Shown: positions 33,909 through 43,326, counted from the stretch's first letter. The stretch is 46,802 bases of DNA from Companilactobacillus huachuanensis (GCF_005404815.1 NZ_BJDF01000020.1:1-46802); one strand, 5' to 3'. The notes: a model not told the origin generated them from the sequence alone. Translations and numbers: made by a program.

Positions 33909-34421
33909 ATGAAAAAGGGAATTATTTCTAGTATTATTGCATCTGGTTTAATATTAATTGGCTCAATTTTTCCTGCCATTGCTCAAGCTAGCACAACCAC
34001 CACTAGTAATATCGATATGAACGCAACCGGTGTCGTGACGACTAATAAAATGGCCTATCTCAATGGACTGCACGGAAATGTCTTTTTGAACATTACTGAT
34101 CGTGGTTTAGCACCCAATACAGCTTGGTATTACAATCAAACAGTGATTGGCGCTGACGGATTGAAATACTATCGTGTAGCTACAAATGAATGGGTCGCAT
34201 CGAATTATTTAGGTAAAGTGACTGTCAAAAATGCCACAGTCACAACACCAGTTAAAACTCCTAATGTAAACACAAGCAATGGGAAAATCGTCGGTAACTC
34301 GGATTCTAAAATTTATCATCTTCCCGGACAACAAAACTATAAGATCAATGTTAAAAACGTGGTCTACTTCAATACCGAACAAGATGCCATCAATGCTGGT
34401 TATCAAAAATCTAAGAAATAA
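33909..34421 (+). CDS. Small secreted SLAP-domain protein
   Basis: 170 residues. A signal peptide of about 27 residues ends AIAQA. One SLAP-type repeat follows (about 38-98, TTNKMAYLNG...KYYRVATNEWVASNYLG), the same module as in the lysozyme at 799-2079. The last 45 residues carry GNSDSKIYHLPGQQNY and VVYFNTEQDAINAGYQKSKK. That motif occurs at the C-terminus of secreted nucleases and other surface proteins of Firmicutes. It probably binds the wall, with no enzyme domain. AGGGGATT precedes the ATG. Confidence 0.83.
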   Translation: MKKGIISSIIASGLILIGSIFPAIAQASTTTTSNIDMNATGVVTTNKMAYLNGLHGNVFLNITDRGLAPNTAWYYNQTVIGADGLKYYRVATNEWVASNYLGKVTVKNATVTTPVKTPNVNTSNGKIVGNSDSKIYHLPGQQNYKINVKNVVYFNTEQDAINAGYQKSKK

Positions 34422-34456
34422 TGGTAATGAAGTAAAAATAACTCTAATTTAAATCC

Positions 34457-34502
34457 AATAAGACAGGCAATCTAGAACTTAGATCGCCTGTCTTATTTTT
34501 TG
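34457..34502 (+). terminator. Terminator of the SLAP protein gene
   Basis: AATAAGACAGGCAATCTA pairs with TAGATCGCCTGTCTTATT (one mismatch) and is followed by TTTTTG. It shares AATAAGACAGG with the terminator at 30806. Confidence 0.9.
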
Positions 34503-34539
34503 AACGTTTGAAAAATTAGCATCCTTGTACCGCCGTTTT

Positions 34540-35319
34540 TTATTGAAAATTAGCGATTAAATGGATCAGCCATAAATGTAGCGGGTAAAAAATATAAAAT
34601 AGATATTTTAATTGCGCACCATACTTCCCAATTCTTCCGTTGTAAAAATGCAATATAGGAATAATCAAAATGAAGAAAATATTACTGGCATTCATTGCAA
34701 TACCATCGAAAATCATTAGTGGACTGAGATCCGAACTTTGAAAAACTGTAGGCAGTTCAACCACAGCCATCAAAATAGCCAAGAATATATACCACAAGTC
34801 ACGTTTTTTCACGTTCTTATATGTTAACTGTGTGATCAACATAAATGGTAAAATCACAAAACTGCCTTCAAAAATAGGTAGGCATCCAAGTATTAATACT
34901 ATTATGGACAGAATTCTCAAGTTTCGACGTTTTTTCCCATCTTCTTGTCGATTATCCCATAACCAAATCACCAGTGCTCCAATTGCAAGGGTCAAAAATA
35001 TATTGTCGCCCGTAATAGACATTAGATATTGCTTTCGTAAAACAAATAAATTCATTAGATAGTTGCCAAGAGCCATGAAAATTCCCCAACCAATTAAACG
35101 ACCAACATAATTTCTACGGCTGTGGGTATAAAACATCCCTTCAACGACTAAATAGGCAAAACCAACTGCTACTACTCTCGTAATAATATGAAAGAAATCA
35201 GCTAAATATGGTGATATAAAAAATGTAATATGGTCTAAAACCATCAACCCCATTAAAATGATTTTAAACGTTTCTCGATTCATCGCCTTCGATGAATTAT
35301 CAGGTGTGAATTGCTGCAT
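34540..35319 (-). CDS. TraX-family membrane protein
   Basis: 259 residues with about eight hydrophobic segments. The N-terminal FKIILMGLMVLDHITFFI matches the family's MxxDH signature, and the C-terminal YIFYPLHLWLIHLI is also typical. TraX proteins are named after an F-pilin acetylase. Chromosomal Firmicutes members are probably membrane acyltransferases for a surface molecule, with no known substrate. AAGGAGAG precedes the ATG. Confidence 0.85.
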   Translation of the reverse strand: MQQFTPDNSSKAMNRETFKIILMGLMVLDHITFFISPYLADFFHIITRVVAVGFAYLVVEGMFYTHSRRNYVGRLIGWGIFMALGNYLMNLFVLRKQYLMSITGDNIFLTLAIGALVIWLWDNRQEDGKKRRNLRILSIIVLILGCLPIFEGSFVILPFMLITQLTYKNVKKRDLWYIFLAILMAVVELPTVFQSSDLSPLMIFDGIAMNASNIFFILIIPILHFYNGRIGKYGAQLKYLFYIFYPLHLWLIHLIANFQ

Positions 35320-35444
35320 ATATTAATCTCTCCTTAAGGTATTATTCACATTATTAAGAAATTTTTTACAAATGTAAATATACCTAACATAACTGTTAGT
35401 GCTATATTACAAATTAGTAAGAAAAATAACGGAGTTGATTAAAA

Positions 35445-36221
35445 ATGTCCAAATTCCACAAGTTTTTTCATTCAAATGGTTATTATGTCACAATTGCTCT
35501 TGCTGGACTGGCTTCATTGACTATTCTGGTACTGAGCTATATTCCTGGATTCAATGTTTCTCGAACACCTTACTTAGAGATTGATATTGCAACATTATTA
35601 ATATTCTCATTCGATTATTTTGGACGCTTGTATTTAGCAAAAGATAAATCAAAGTTTTTCCGCCACAATATTGTCGATTTATTAGCAATCATGCCCTTTA
35701 ATACGTTATTCAATGCCTTTAGAATTTTCCGAATCATCAACGTAATTCGCTTTACAAAAATTTTTACATTGGTTCGTTTTATTGGAACTGCTGGAAAAAT
35801 GCAGAAGAATGCTAAGAAATTTCTCAAAATCAACGGGTTTATTTACCTGATAATCATCAGTGGAATTATTCTGGTCACAGCTGCAATTACTTACTCTTTG
35901 GCTGAAGGAGTGTCATTGAGTAATTCATTCTGGTGGGCAATCGTCACCGCATCAACAGTCGGTTATGGCGATGTGGCGCCCAAAACACTCGTTGGTCGTC
36001 TTGCTGCTATCTCGCTAATGATTATTGGTATCGGTTTCATTGGAACCTTAACCAGCACAATTACCAATTACGTAACCACTGAAAAAACCGCTAAGAATGA
36101 GGATAAACTTGATAAGATTCTTTTAAAATTAGATAAAATTGAGAAAGAAAATCGTAAATTAAGAAAAGATGTCATTGAATTAAAGGGTAAAGAATACCTT
36201 GATGACCGTCAAAACAAATAA
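35445..36221 (+). CDS. Voltage-gated-type potassium channel
   Basis: 258 residues. S1-S4-like segments lie at about 14-34, 45-64, 73-90 and 91-113, the last with spaced arginines (R93, R96, R102, R111). The pore helix and filter TVGYGD (171-176) sit between S5 (about 131-152) and S6 (about 184-205). The cytosolic C-terminus is a charged coiled coil (DKLDKILLKLDKIEKENRKL) that would tetramerise the channel. GGAG precedes the ATG. Confidence 0.93.
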   Translation: MSKFHKFFHSNGYYVTIALAGLASLTILVLSYIPGFNVSRTPYLEIDIATLLIFSFDYFGRLYLAKDKSKFFRHNIVDLLAIMPFNTLFNAFRIFRIINVIRFTKIFTLVRFIGTAGKMQKNAKKFLKINGFIYLIIISGIILVTAAITYSLAEGVSLSNSFWWAIVTASTVGYGDVAPKTLVGRLAAISLMIIGIGFIGTLTSTITNYVTTEKTAKNEDKLDKILLKLDKIEKENRKLRKDVIELKGKEYLDDRQNK

Positions 36222-36236
36222 TTCTTTAACTACCTA

Positions 36237-36272
36237 CGAAAAAATCCATTGCCCAATTGCAGTGGATTTTTA
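36237..36272 (+). terminator. Terminator of the K+ channel gene
   Basis: AAAATCCATTGC pairs with GCAGTGGATTTT across CCAATT with one mismatch, followed by T. Confidence 0.8.
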
Positions 36273-36384
36273 TTGGTTTATCAGTGAATTTTCTTTAAAC
36301 ATTCAATAATTCGTCATATCAAATTCGAATGGCATCACTTGCCCCTTCTCGGCTATACTGTACTCAAATATTGAGGAGTGACCA

Positions 36385-36846
36385 ATGAAAAAACAAATAA
36401 TGCCACTATTAGGACTGCTTCTAACAATTATACCGATGAGCAATACTACAACAGTTAAAGCTGACACGAACCATGAGGTTAAGCTAGTTAAGGCCTATAA
36501 TAAATTACGAAAAATTAATCAAAAATTAAGCCATCAACTATATGAACAACAGCAAATTGAAGCCAATGATTCAAATCATTGGTCCAAATTCGTGAAGAAT
36601 ATCAAGTTTCTTAATAACAATCAAGTTGAGGTTTACGTTACGTCTAGTTTTAAAAAATTAAAATCAACCCAACGTGAGAATATTGTTAATCAGGCCCAAT
36701 TATTTACCTTGAGAATAGCAGACAGTTGGAAAAATTTTGATAAAACTACTTATATGGACGGACTGGCTACTATTATTTTCTGCGATGGTGGGTATGTGGG
36801 TAGATCAAAATATTTGGATAATAAGGAATTTACTTGGAATAAATAA
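36385..36846 (+). CDS. Unknown small secreted protein
   Basis: 153 residues with a signal peptide (about 1-26, ending VKA). The mature part begins with a charged helical stretch rich in Lys and Gln (KLVKAYNKLRKINQKLSHQLYE). The C-terminal part is more hydrophobic (TIIFCDGGYVGRSKYLDN). I do not recognise the family. TTGAGGAGTGACC precedes the ATG. No terminator is obvious in 36847-37033, where I see nothing else. Confidence 0.75.
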   Translation: MKKQIMPLLGLLLTIIPMSNTTTVKADTNHEVKLVKAYNKLRKINQKLSHQLYEQQQIEANDSNHWSKFVKNIKFLNNNQVEVYVTSSFKKLKSTQRENIVNQAQLFTLRIADSWKNFDKTTYMDGLATIIFCDGGYVGRSKYLDNKEFTWNK

Positions 36847-37033
36847 GATATGCCGACTATTGGGCCGTTGATTTTTTAGCTAAGGTTATCCTCTTATTAT
36901 TAAATTTATCAGTCTTTTATACTTGGACACATACATTTAGTAATACAGTAAGTTATTCTGTTTATCTTTCCTTGAGGAAAACCATAATCATAAATATCCC
37001 CTCTCTCCTAGATACAAGATGAAACACGACATC

Positions 37034-37801
37034 TTACAGTGATTTTGCTACAATCAATCCGACATTTTGGATAAAGTTTATACATTTTACACGTTCATTT
37101 TCTGATTTAAAGCCAGTTAAAACAGCACAGTCAAGAAAAACGTCATCTTTTACAAATCTGGCAATATCATGTTCTGCATTAGATAATTCACCAGTTTTAT
37201 TGTATGTGATTCCGGAGAATGGAATTTCAGATATTAAACCAGGAAGCTTATCCTTATTCAACGAATGTCTTAGTGCCTCTTTTATCGTATAGCTAACCTT
37301 TGAATTGGAGTCAAATAACTCTCGCCAGGGTCTTATAAATTCGTTTAAATTTATTAAATTATCTTTTGGTGAACTCTCCATCATATATCTTTTAATTTCA
37401 ACATTTGTATAATGACTTTCTGTCCAATTTGATAAATTATGTAATCCAAAATACTTGATAAGTTCATTAGTGGCCGTATTGTCCGAGGCATTTAGCATTA
37501 AATACATTAAGTCATGAACCTTCCACTTATGGTTCCATAGCCCTCGAATGACTCCAGCACCTCTTTCAATATTGTCAGGATCCACTAAAATCATTTGATC
37601 CATAAATGTGGAATCCCTTTTCTCATATTCCAATGCATACCTAGCAATGATTATTTTAATCAAACTAGCTGAGGGGAAAATTTTATCAGCATTATATTGA
37701 TACAATATATTCTCGTGATTATCCGTAACCAGAACTGAACAATCTATACCTGCTGAATCAACTCTATAATCTAACTTATTTATAAGGTTATTCTTTAACA
37801 A
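37034..37801 (-). CDS. Class A beta-lactamase-like serine hydrolase
   Basis: 255 residues, no signal peptide, so cytosolic. All three active-site motifs are visible: S46-L-I-K49, SDN (NASDNTATN) and KTG (NKTGEL). Relatives are penicillin-binding or peptidase-like enzymes, not necessarily antibiotic-degrading. The start is TTG at 37801, seven bases from the epimerase stop, with GGGAG overlapping that stop (TGGGAGTGA). Its partners are a dipeptide epimerase and a class C homologue. Amidase or peptidase action on an imported cell-wall-type or glycopeptide substrate is inferred. Confidence 0.85.
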   Translation of the reverse strand: MLKNNLINKLDYRVDSAGIDCSVLVTDNHENILYQYNADKIFPSASLIKIIIARYALEYEKRDSTFMDQMILVDPDNIERGAGVIRGLWNHKWKVHDLMYLMLNASDNTATNELIKYFGLHNLSNWTESHYTNVEIKRYMMESSPKDNLINLNEFIRPWRELFDSNSKVSYTIKEALRHSLNKDKLPGLISEIPFSGITYNKTGELSNAEHDIARFVKDDVFLDCAVLTGFKSENERVKCINFIQNVGLIVAKSL

Positions 37802-37807
37802 AGTCCA

Positions 37808-38863
37808 TCACTCCCAACGTCCATTTTGCATTGGTAATAATTCATCTTTTTTAAATTCAAGATTTTTATTATCGATCATAAAGATTGAATCAAGATCCGC
37901 GTATACAACATTAGAATGAGTCGAGGCAAAATCTACTGCCGCAGCAATGCTTATTGGAGATTCAATCATACAACCAATCATGCATTTGATTCCAAAGGCC
38001 TCGGCAATCTTATTAATACTTTCAGCTACACTAAGGCCACCAGTCTTCATCAGTTTTATATTAATTAGGTCGCAGGCATGTGCCTCAATTACATTTATGG
38101 CATCCTTCAATGAAAAAACACTCTCGTCGGCCATAATTGGATATGGTGAATTTTCAGTCACTTCTTTCATCCCGTATAAATCATATCTGGTTACAGGTTG
38201 CTCAATAAAATCAATTTTTATATTTTTACTTTTCCATTCATTCGCTGCTTCAATCGCTTCCTTGACTGTCCATCCTTGGTTAACATCAACACGAAAGGTA
38301 ATATTATCAGTCAATGACTCAGATAAATTTTCAATTAATTTAACATCGTCATAATATTCACGTTCACCTACTTTTATCTTCAACGAAGTAAAACCTTGTT
38401 TGATTTTTTCCTTAGCATTTTTGATCATTTCCTGGTTCGAGCCAATGCTTATGGTGTAATCAGTTTTCACCGGTAAATTGTCTTTATCACCAAGCAACGT
38501 TGTTAATGATGTCTTAAATAATTGACTCCTTAAATCGAATAATGCAATTTCAAGAGCAGCTTTAGACGGATAATTTCCTTCAACAGAATTTTGTAATTCA
38601 TCAATAAGATTATTCCAATTGTCTAATGAATTGCCCATGATCTTGGGACTTATTATATTTGTGATAATATCAAGCATACCTTTCAATGAGTCCCCCGTAA
38701 CCATCTCATTAGGTGTACCTGAGCCAATAGCTGATAACCCATTATCCAAAATCACCTTTACCTTAACAGCTTGCACACTATCTACTTCATGTAACGCTGT
38801 AACAAAGGGCTTATTCAACTTTATTTTAATAAGACTGCAATCTATTTTGTCTATTGTATTCAT
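37808..38863 (-). CDS. Dipeptide epimerase (L-Ala-D/L-Glu epimerase type, enolase superfamily)
   Basis: 351 residues. The muconate-lactonising-type barrel has its acid-base pair in SLKIKVG and NIKLMKTGG. The metal ligands lie in FRVDVNQGW, DFIEQPV and MADESV. Family members such as YkfB convert L-Ala-D-Glu from peptidoglycan into L-Ala-L-Glu; other dipeptide specificities exist. The ATG overlaps the class C hydrolase stop (ATGA) and has CGGAGGTGA upstream. It is the clearest pointer that this operon handles peptides with D-residues. Confidence 0.9.
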   Translation of the reverse strand: MNTIDKIDCSLIKIKLNKPFVTALHEVDSVQAVKVKVILDNGLSAIGSGTPNEMVTGDSLKGMLDIITNIISPKIMGNSLDNWNNLIDELQNSVEGNYPSKAALEIALFDLRSQLFKTSLTTLLGDKDNLPVKTDYTISIGSNQEMIKNAKEKIKQGFTSLKIKVGEREYYDDVKLIENLSESLTDNITFRVDVNQGWTVKEAIEAANEWKSKNIKIDFIEQPVTRYDLYGMKEVTENSPYPIMADESVFSLKDAINVIEAHACDLINIKLMKTGGLSVAESINKIAEAFGIKCMIGCMIESPISIAAAVDFASTHSNVVYADLDSIFMIDNKNLEFKKDELLPMQNGRWE

Positions 38864-39879
38864 TGTCCAATCACCTCCGGACGATTAAAAAACAAGCCAA
38901 TAGCTAATCTTCTTGTATCTAACCACTTCTTATCTTGGCGATTCGGATAAACTCTATTAGTCAAGCATACAAACCCTCGTTTCTGTTCTAGATCCAAAGC
39001 AATTGAAGTTCCGGTAAATCCTGTATGCCACAGTTCTAAATGCTTAGGATTCCATTGTTTCCATCCCAATGTTCTCCCATCTTGATAATTCTTACTAAAC
39101 AAATTAATTGTTTTAGAATCTAATATTCTTTTATGGTTAAACTCTCCATTGTGTAAGTACATTTGTACAAATTTATTCATATCATTAAGCGATGAAAATA
39201 AACCAGCATGACCACTAACTCCATTAAGTGAAAAAGCTTTATAATCACTAACTTCTCCTCTAAGTAATCCACCACGACTCTTCTGATATTCAGTTGGAAC
39301 GATTAACTCTTTTGTTGTTGCGTTCGGCTTATATGTAGTATGAATCATGTCCATTGGCAAAAAAACGTTCTGTCTTAAGCTTTCGGAAAGATTTCCATCA
39401 ATTATTTCTATAATAAAACCTAATAAAATATAACCAATATCGGAATATAGTATTTTTTTTCCAGATTCATTTATCAATTTACTATTTTTAATTGCACCTA
39501 TTAATTGAGATTGATTCATATCATGTTTATTTTTTATATCAGCCGGTAATCCTGAGCTGTGCATCAACAACTCCTTAATCGTAACCTCTCCAAAAGTAGT
39601 ATCTGGAATATATTTATCCAGGTGATCTGTCAATTTTATCTGTCCCTGTTCCACTAATTGTAAGATTCTAGTAGTCGTTCCTACTACTTTTGTTAAAGAT
39701 GCTAAATCATATAACATCCCAGGTCTGAGAGGGGTTCGATTAGGCATATTTTCTTGATATCCAATATAATGGGTACTAATTTCATCTTCCGATAATAGAG
39801 AATAAGAAGCTCCTGGAATATTCATCTCTCTAACAGAATTTTTTATTAAATTATCAATAGCTTCATTGTTATCAATCAA
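38860..39879 (-). CDS. Class C beta-lactamase-like serine hydrolase
   Basis: 339 residues from TTG 39879, chosen because AAGAAGGG lies seven bases upstream. A longer frame would run into the terminator hairpin. Motifs are S61-L-T-K64 (DLASLTKVVG), YSD in ILYSDIGY and HTGFTGTS near the C-terminus. It has no signal peptide. The homologue YbbE accompanies the MurNAc PTS of Bacillus subtilis. It probably acts as an esterase or D-amino-acid peptidase on an imported compound (inference). First gene of the three-gene hydrolase operon. Confidence 0.85.
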   Translation of the reverse strand: MIDNNEAIDNLIKNSVREMNIPGASYSLLSEDEISTHYIGYQENMPNRTPLRPGMLYDLASLTKVVGTTTRILQLVEQGQIKLTDHLDKYIPDTTFGEVTIKELLMHSSGLPADIKNKHDMNQSQLIGAIKNSKLINESGKKILYSDIGYILLGFIIEIIDGNLSESLRQNVFLPMDMIHTTYKPNATTKELIVPTEYQKSRGGLLRGEVSDYKAFSLNGVSGHAGLFSSLNDMNKFVQMYLHNGEFNHKRILDSKTINLFSKNYQDGRTLGWKQWNPKHLELWHTGFTGTSIALDLEQKRGFVCLTNRVYPNRQDKKWLDTRRLAIGLFFNRPEVIGQ

Positions 39880-39898
39880 TTCTTGTCCCTTCTTATAC

Positions 39899-39932
39899 AG
39901 AAAGAGCACTTCAATATGAAGTGCTCTTTTAT
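39899..39932 (-). terminator. Terminator between the PTS-SIS operon and the hydrolase operon
   Basis: AAAGAGCACTTC pairs perfectly with GAAGTGCTCTTT, with a six-base loop. The run of T after it on the minus strand is short, so read-through into the hydrolase genes is likely. Confidence 0.75.
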
Positions 39933-40005
39933 TATGATTTATATTTTAAAATTCATTGTGATAACACTTAAAAATTAACGTTATTTTCTATTCTTCAAAT
40001 TAAAT

Positions 40006-40704
40006 CTAGATATGGAAAATTCTATCTGCATATTTATCTTCAAGAGCCTCATTGAACTCTGGACCACCATCAATATTTGCACTCTTATAAACTGGTGGAT
40101 TATATCCTTTAGATACCATGGTTTGAATAGCTTCATAAATAACTTGTTGTAACAATAAATCCGCAGCGACTGATGATGTACCACAAACCTTGGAATCAAA
40201 TCCATCAACAGTTAAGGCTGCATCGCCAAATACGGAATGATTATCGAGAACGACGTCACCATATTGATACAACAAAGTTCCTAGTGATGATCTTGATGTT
40301 GATTTTTTAGAAGACTCTAGCGCAGTAAGTACAATTATTTTAATGCCTCTCTTTTTTGCATATTCAGCCATTTCCAAAATTTCTGGATTACGTCCTGAAT
40401 TTGAAATTAAAAAGAGAATATCATTTTTTCGTAAATCAACTCTGTGCATAAGAAGTGTACCAACTCCTTCACATTGTTCATAATCTCCACCAGCTGGATC
40501 TTGAATCACTTTAGATGGAATAAGACCACCAGCACGGCCACTAATCTCAACTGCTGCTGAGAATGAATGTCCACCACCATATGCTTGAGTAACTCCTCCA
40601 TTCATAATTCCTTCTGCTACGATTTCAGCAGCTTTATGGATATTTTCAGCCTCGTCTTTTTCAAGTACTTTTGCTAATTTACTAATCTCATCAAAAAATT
40701 CCAT
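40006..40704 (-). CDS. SIS-domain sugar-phosphate protein (UPF0309 type)
   Basis: 232 residues, a single SIS fold. The phosphosugar-binding loop is [24 protein letters not shown], and an N-terminal [20 protein letters not shown] contributes to the site. Members isomerise or cleave amino-sugar phosphates; UPF0309 proteins have no settled reaction. MurQ, the MurNAc-6-phosphate etherase, is a longer SIS relative. It lies 19 bases behind the PTS IID gene and so should act on the phosphorylated product of that transporter. Confidence 0.85.
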   Translation of the reverse strand: MEFFDEISKLAKVLEKDEAENIHKAAEIVAEGIMNGGVTQAYGGGHSFSAAVEISGRAGGLIPSKVIQDPAGGDYEQCEGVGTLLMHRVDLRKNDILFLISNSGRNPEILEMAEYAKKRGIKIIVLTALESSKKSTSRSSLGTLLYQYGDVVLDNHSVFGDAALTVDGFDSKVCGTSSVAADLLLQQVIYEAIQTMVSKGYNPPVYKSANIDGGPEFNEALEDKYADRIFHI

Positions 40705-40722
40705 AACTCTCTATCTCCCTAA

Positions 40723-41535
40723 TTAGCCTAAAATTTTAAATGCTCCCAAAACAATTGATAAAACAAGAACGAATATAATCATCTTTGTTGAAGTTACGTT
40801 TTTCTTACCTAGAAGCCAATATACTAAGGCTACTAACAAAACTGGTACTAAACTTGGCATGATCTGATTAAGCATACTTTGCATCTTCAAAGTAACCTTA
40901 CCTGATCTATAAACAAATGGAACATTTGCTTTTACAACTGTAGGGATCAAAGCTCCAACAACCGTAACACCCAATAAAATTGCAGAATTAGTAAGCATAT
41001 TAAGTTTGTCACCAAACTCACCAACTAATTTAGCACCTTGAACATATCCTAATTTTAATAGTGGATAACGCATGAATAGCAATCCAATATTTACTGCCAA
41101 CCATAGTAATGCGCCAAAGACATTACCTGACAAGGCCATATAAGCCCCAATTGATCCGAAAATAGTTGGAAGGATTACACCAAAGATAGTGTCACCAACA
41201 CCTGCAAAAGGACCCATTAATCCTGTTTTTAATCCAATAACTGCCTCTTTGGAACTAATTCCTTTATCCTCTTCAATGGCCATATCCATACCAATTATCA
41301 ATTGACCGATAAATGGATTTGTATTGAAAAATTGATTATGTGTTGCCATCATTGTCTTCAAATCATCAGGATCTTTATATAATCTTGTTAACTCGGGCAA
41401 AATAGCATATAGATATCCAGACGCCATCATACGTTCATAGTTCCAACCTATTTGACTTCCCCATAGCCATCTACGATTGGCTTGATGCAATTCTTTTACT
41501 TTTTGTTTATCAATCTTCGTATTCGTCGTCGTCAT
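40723..41535 (-). CDS. PTS mannose-family component IID
   Basis: Membrane subunit, 270 residues from ATG 41535. An in-frame GTG six bases upstream touches the ribosome binding site GGGGTGA. Landmarks are LHQANRRWLWGSQIGWNYERMM and the Gly-rich GLKTGLMGPFAGVGDTIFG. The hydrophobic part lies in the C-terminal half. The start overlaps the IIC gene by 26 bases. With IIC it forms the channel that phosphorylates sugar during uptake. Confidence 0.93.
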   Translation of the reverse strand: MTTTNTKIDKQKVKELHQANRRWLWGSQIGWNYERMMASGYLYAILPELTRLYKDPDDLKTMMATHNQFFNTNPFIGQLIIGMDMAIEEDKGISSKEAVIGLKTGLMGPFAGVGDTIFGVILPTIFGSIGAYMALSGNVFGALLWLAVNIGLLFMRYPLLKLGYVQGAKLVGEFGDKLNMLTNSAILLGVTVVGALIPTVVKANVPFVYRSGKVTLKMQSMLNQIMPSLVPVLLVALVYWLLGKKNVTSTKMIIFVLVLSIVLGAFKILG

Positions 41536-42322
41536 CGTCACTCACCCCATCAGAATTACTATTAGTTGCTGTTGCTAATTTTTGTTCATTTAATTTTTCG
41601 TTATTCTTATAGTATGCAATTGCCATAGCCAATCCAACTAAAGCAATACCTAACATTGGAACCTTAATATATGCAGCGAGAACAAAACCGATAATCAAAT
41701 AATTAACATATTGTTTAGTTGGTAAGTATCTTAATAGAATCGCAATACCTACAACTGGTAAGACACCACCAGCAACACTAAGTCCGCTAGTTAACCACTT
41801 TGGCATATCTTTCAAAATAATTTGGATAACACTATTACCTAAAGTTAACATGATGAAAACTGGAATTGCTCTAGATAATGACCATGGAATACTACCATAC
41901 AATATATTTCTCGATACTCCCGGAACATCGCCTTCAGCAATTTTTGAATCGACACGATGTTGAAAATAAGTATTGGTAAATCTAGCTAAAACATCCAATT
42001 GAACCATTAATAAACCAACCGGAACAGCCAATCCAATCGCAAAGCTCAATCCTTTACCCGAGGCTACAGCAAATGCTGTACCTACAATTGCCCCTGTCAT
42101 AAAGTCTGGAACACTTGCACCACCATAAGTACCTACACCTAATACCATGAGTTGTAATGTACCGCCGACAGCTAGTCCAGTTTTAATATCACCCATGATA
42201 ATCCCAGCAACGAGACCGACTAAGAGTGGATAATTACCAATCAATACAAGTGTCAATTGATCAATAATCATCCATCCTGCTAATACCGTAAGAACAAGAA
42301 TTTGCCAAATTGCTATATGCAT
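41510..42322 (-). CDS. PTS mannose/sorbose-family component IIC with acidic tail
   Basis: Membrane subunit, 270 residues, about seven hydrophobic segments. It has GLVAGIIMGDIKTGLAVGGTLQLMVLGVGTYGGA, split here as GLVAGIIMGDIKTGLA and VGGTLQLMVLGVGTYGG, typical of the family. The last 15 residues are strikingly acidic (SDGVSDDDDDEYED). They are encoded by DNA that also contains the ribosome binding site and start of IID, so the tail may reflect gene overlap as well as function. Confidence 0.92.
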   Translation of the reverse strand: MHIAIWQILVLTVLAGWMIIDQLTLVLIGNYPLLVGLVAGIIMGDIKTGLAVGGTLQLMVLGVGTYGGASVPDFMTGAIVGTAFAVASGKGLSFAIGLAVPVGLLMVQLDVLARFTNTYFQHRVDSKIAEGDVPGVSRNILYGSIPWSLSRAIPVFIMLTLGNSVIQIILKDMPKWLTSGLSVAGGVLPVVGIAILLRYLPTKQYVNYLIIGFVLAAYIKVPMLGIALVGLAMAIAYYKNNEKLNEQKLATATNSNSDGVSDDDDDEYED

Positions 42323-42823
42323 TTATTTTTCCTCCAATAACTTCATAAATTTTTGAGGATTTTCTGAAGGTACCATCTGTGCAATCAAAGAAACCCCATG
42401 TTCATTCAAATAATTAAAATCTTCGATATTTTCCGGAGTAACAGCAACTGATTTCTTTACTTGTTTTGACCCTTCCTTTGTAGACATATTTCCAACATTC
42501 ACAGTTTCTAATGGGACACCATTCTCTACTAACATTTTTAAATATTTAGGTGTCTGGACAATCATAAATACACGTTGATCTGAATATTTGCTACTTAAAA
42601 TTCTTTTTGCAGCACCTTCAGCTGTCAATATACTTAACCTAACCCCAGCAGGAACCGCTGTTTTTAATGCCATTTTTTGAATATCATCATGAACAATATC
42701 ATCACCAACAATCATGATTCGACTTGCTCTTAAACTATTGGTCCACATTGTTGCAACCTGTCCATGAATCAATCTCTCATCTACACGAATATTAATAATT
42801 CCTAAATCTTGCATTTTGGACAT
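42323..42823 (-). CDS. PTS mannose-family component IIB
   Basis: Cytosolic phosphocarrier, 166 residues. The phospho-accepting His is H20 in IRVDERLIHGQVATMW. The fold continues with IMIVGDDIVHDD and VNVGNMSTKEGSKQ. Its ATG overlaps the IIA stop by one base (TAATG), so the two are translationally coupled. Confidence 0.94.
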   Translation of the reverse strand: MSKMQDLGIINIRVDERLIHGQVATMWTNSLRASRIMIVGDDIVHDDIQKMALKTAVPAGVRLSILTAEGAAKRILSSKYSDQRVFMIVQTPKYLKMLVENGVPLETVNVGNMSTKEGSKQVKKSVAVTPENIEDFNYLNEHGVSLIAQMVPSENPQKFMKLLEEK

Positions 42824-43227
42824 TAGTCTTCCTCCTCTTCATCATTCCCATTTGATTCCTCAATAACAACTTTGCCTGAATAATCAAGCTTTGATTGAAA
42901 TACAGAATCAATATTCTCACCCATTGCAAGAAATACCAGATCACTCAGTGAAGTTCCTGTATAGATGTCTTTAATACTATGTTTAGCCGATAACATAATG
43001 GCCGCATTATTAGGTGTTCCTGATTTAAGATCAGTTAGAATCGTTACGTCTTTATAATCTAACTTTTTATTTTTAATAATTTCTTCATAATCATGTTCAA
43101 CACCTTGTATATTCTTTTCACCGTCAAATGCATACCCATAAAAATTATCGATTTTACCTGTAATCATTCCACAACTTTTTATTGCTTCAATTGCATATTC
43201 TCCATGAGAACTTACGATATAATTCAA
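42823..43227 (-). CDS. PTS mannose-family component IIA with acidic tail
   Basis: Cytosolic phosphocarrier, 134 residues, first gene of the PTS operon. The phospho-accepting His is H8 in VSSHGEYA. TDLKSGTPNNAA is a conserved dimer loop. The start is TTG at 43227, with GGGGTGAG eight bases upstream. The C-terminus ends NGNDEEEED, an acidic tail similar in kind to that of IIC. It is controlled by the promoter and operators at 43246-43308. Confidence 0.92.
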   Translation of the reverse strand: MNYIVSSHGEYAIEAIKSCGMITGKIDNFYGYAFDGEKNIQGVEHDYEEIIKNKKLDYKDVTILTDLKSGTPNNAAIMLSAKHSIKDIYTGTSLSDLVFLAMGENIDSVFQSKLDYSGKVVIEESNGNDEEEED

Positions 43228-43245
43228 TAAAACTCACCCCCATAT

Positions 43246-43318
43246 TTAACGTGTTAACGCGTTAACTCTTGATGGCTTTAATATAAACCATGGTTAGTCG
43301 AATTGCAAGCGTTATCAT
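43246..43318 (-). promoter_or_regulatory. PTS operon promoter with two overlapping GntR operators and a cre-like site
   Basis: On the minus strand -35 TTGCAA (43303-43308) and -10 TATATT (43280-43285) are 17 bases apart. Two 12-bp palindromes, TTAACGTGTTAA (43246-43257) and TTAACGCGTTAA (43254-43265), overlap by four bases just downstream of the expected start point. TGATAACGCTTGCA (43305-43318, minus) fits the cre consensus at 12 of 14 positions across the -35. Confidence 0.8.
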
Positions 43319-43326
43319 AAAATTCA

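Noticed and set aside
37034-39879. Beta-lactam resistance genes
   Set aside because: Both serine hydrolases lack signal peptides and sit in an operon with a dipeptide epimerase, so a catabolic role is more likely than antibiotic hydrolysis.
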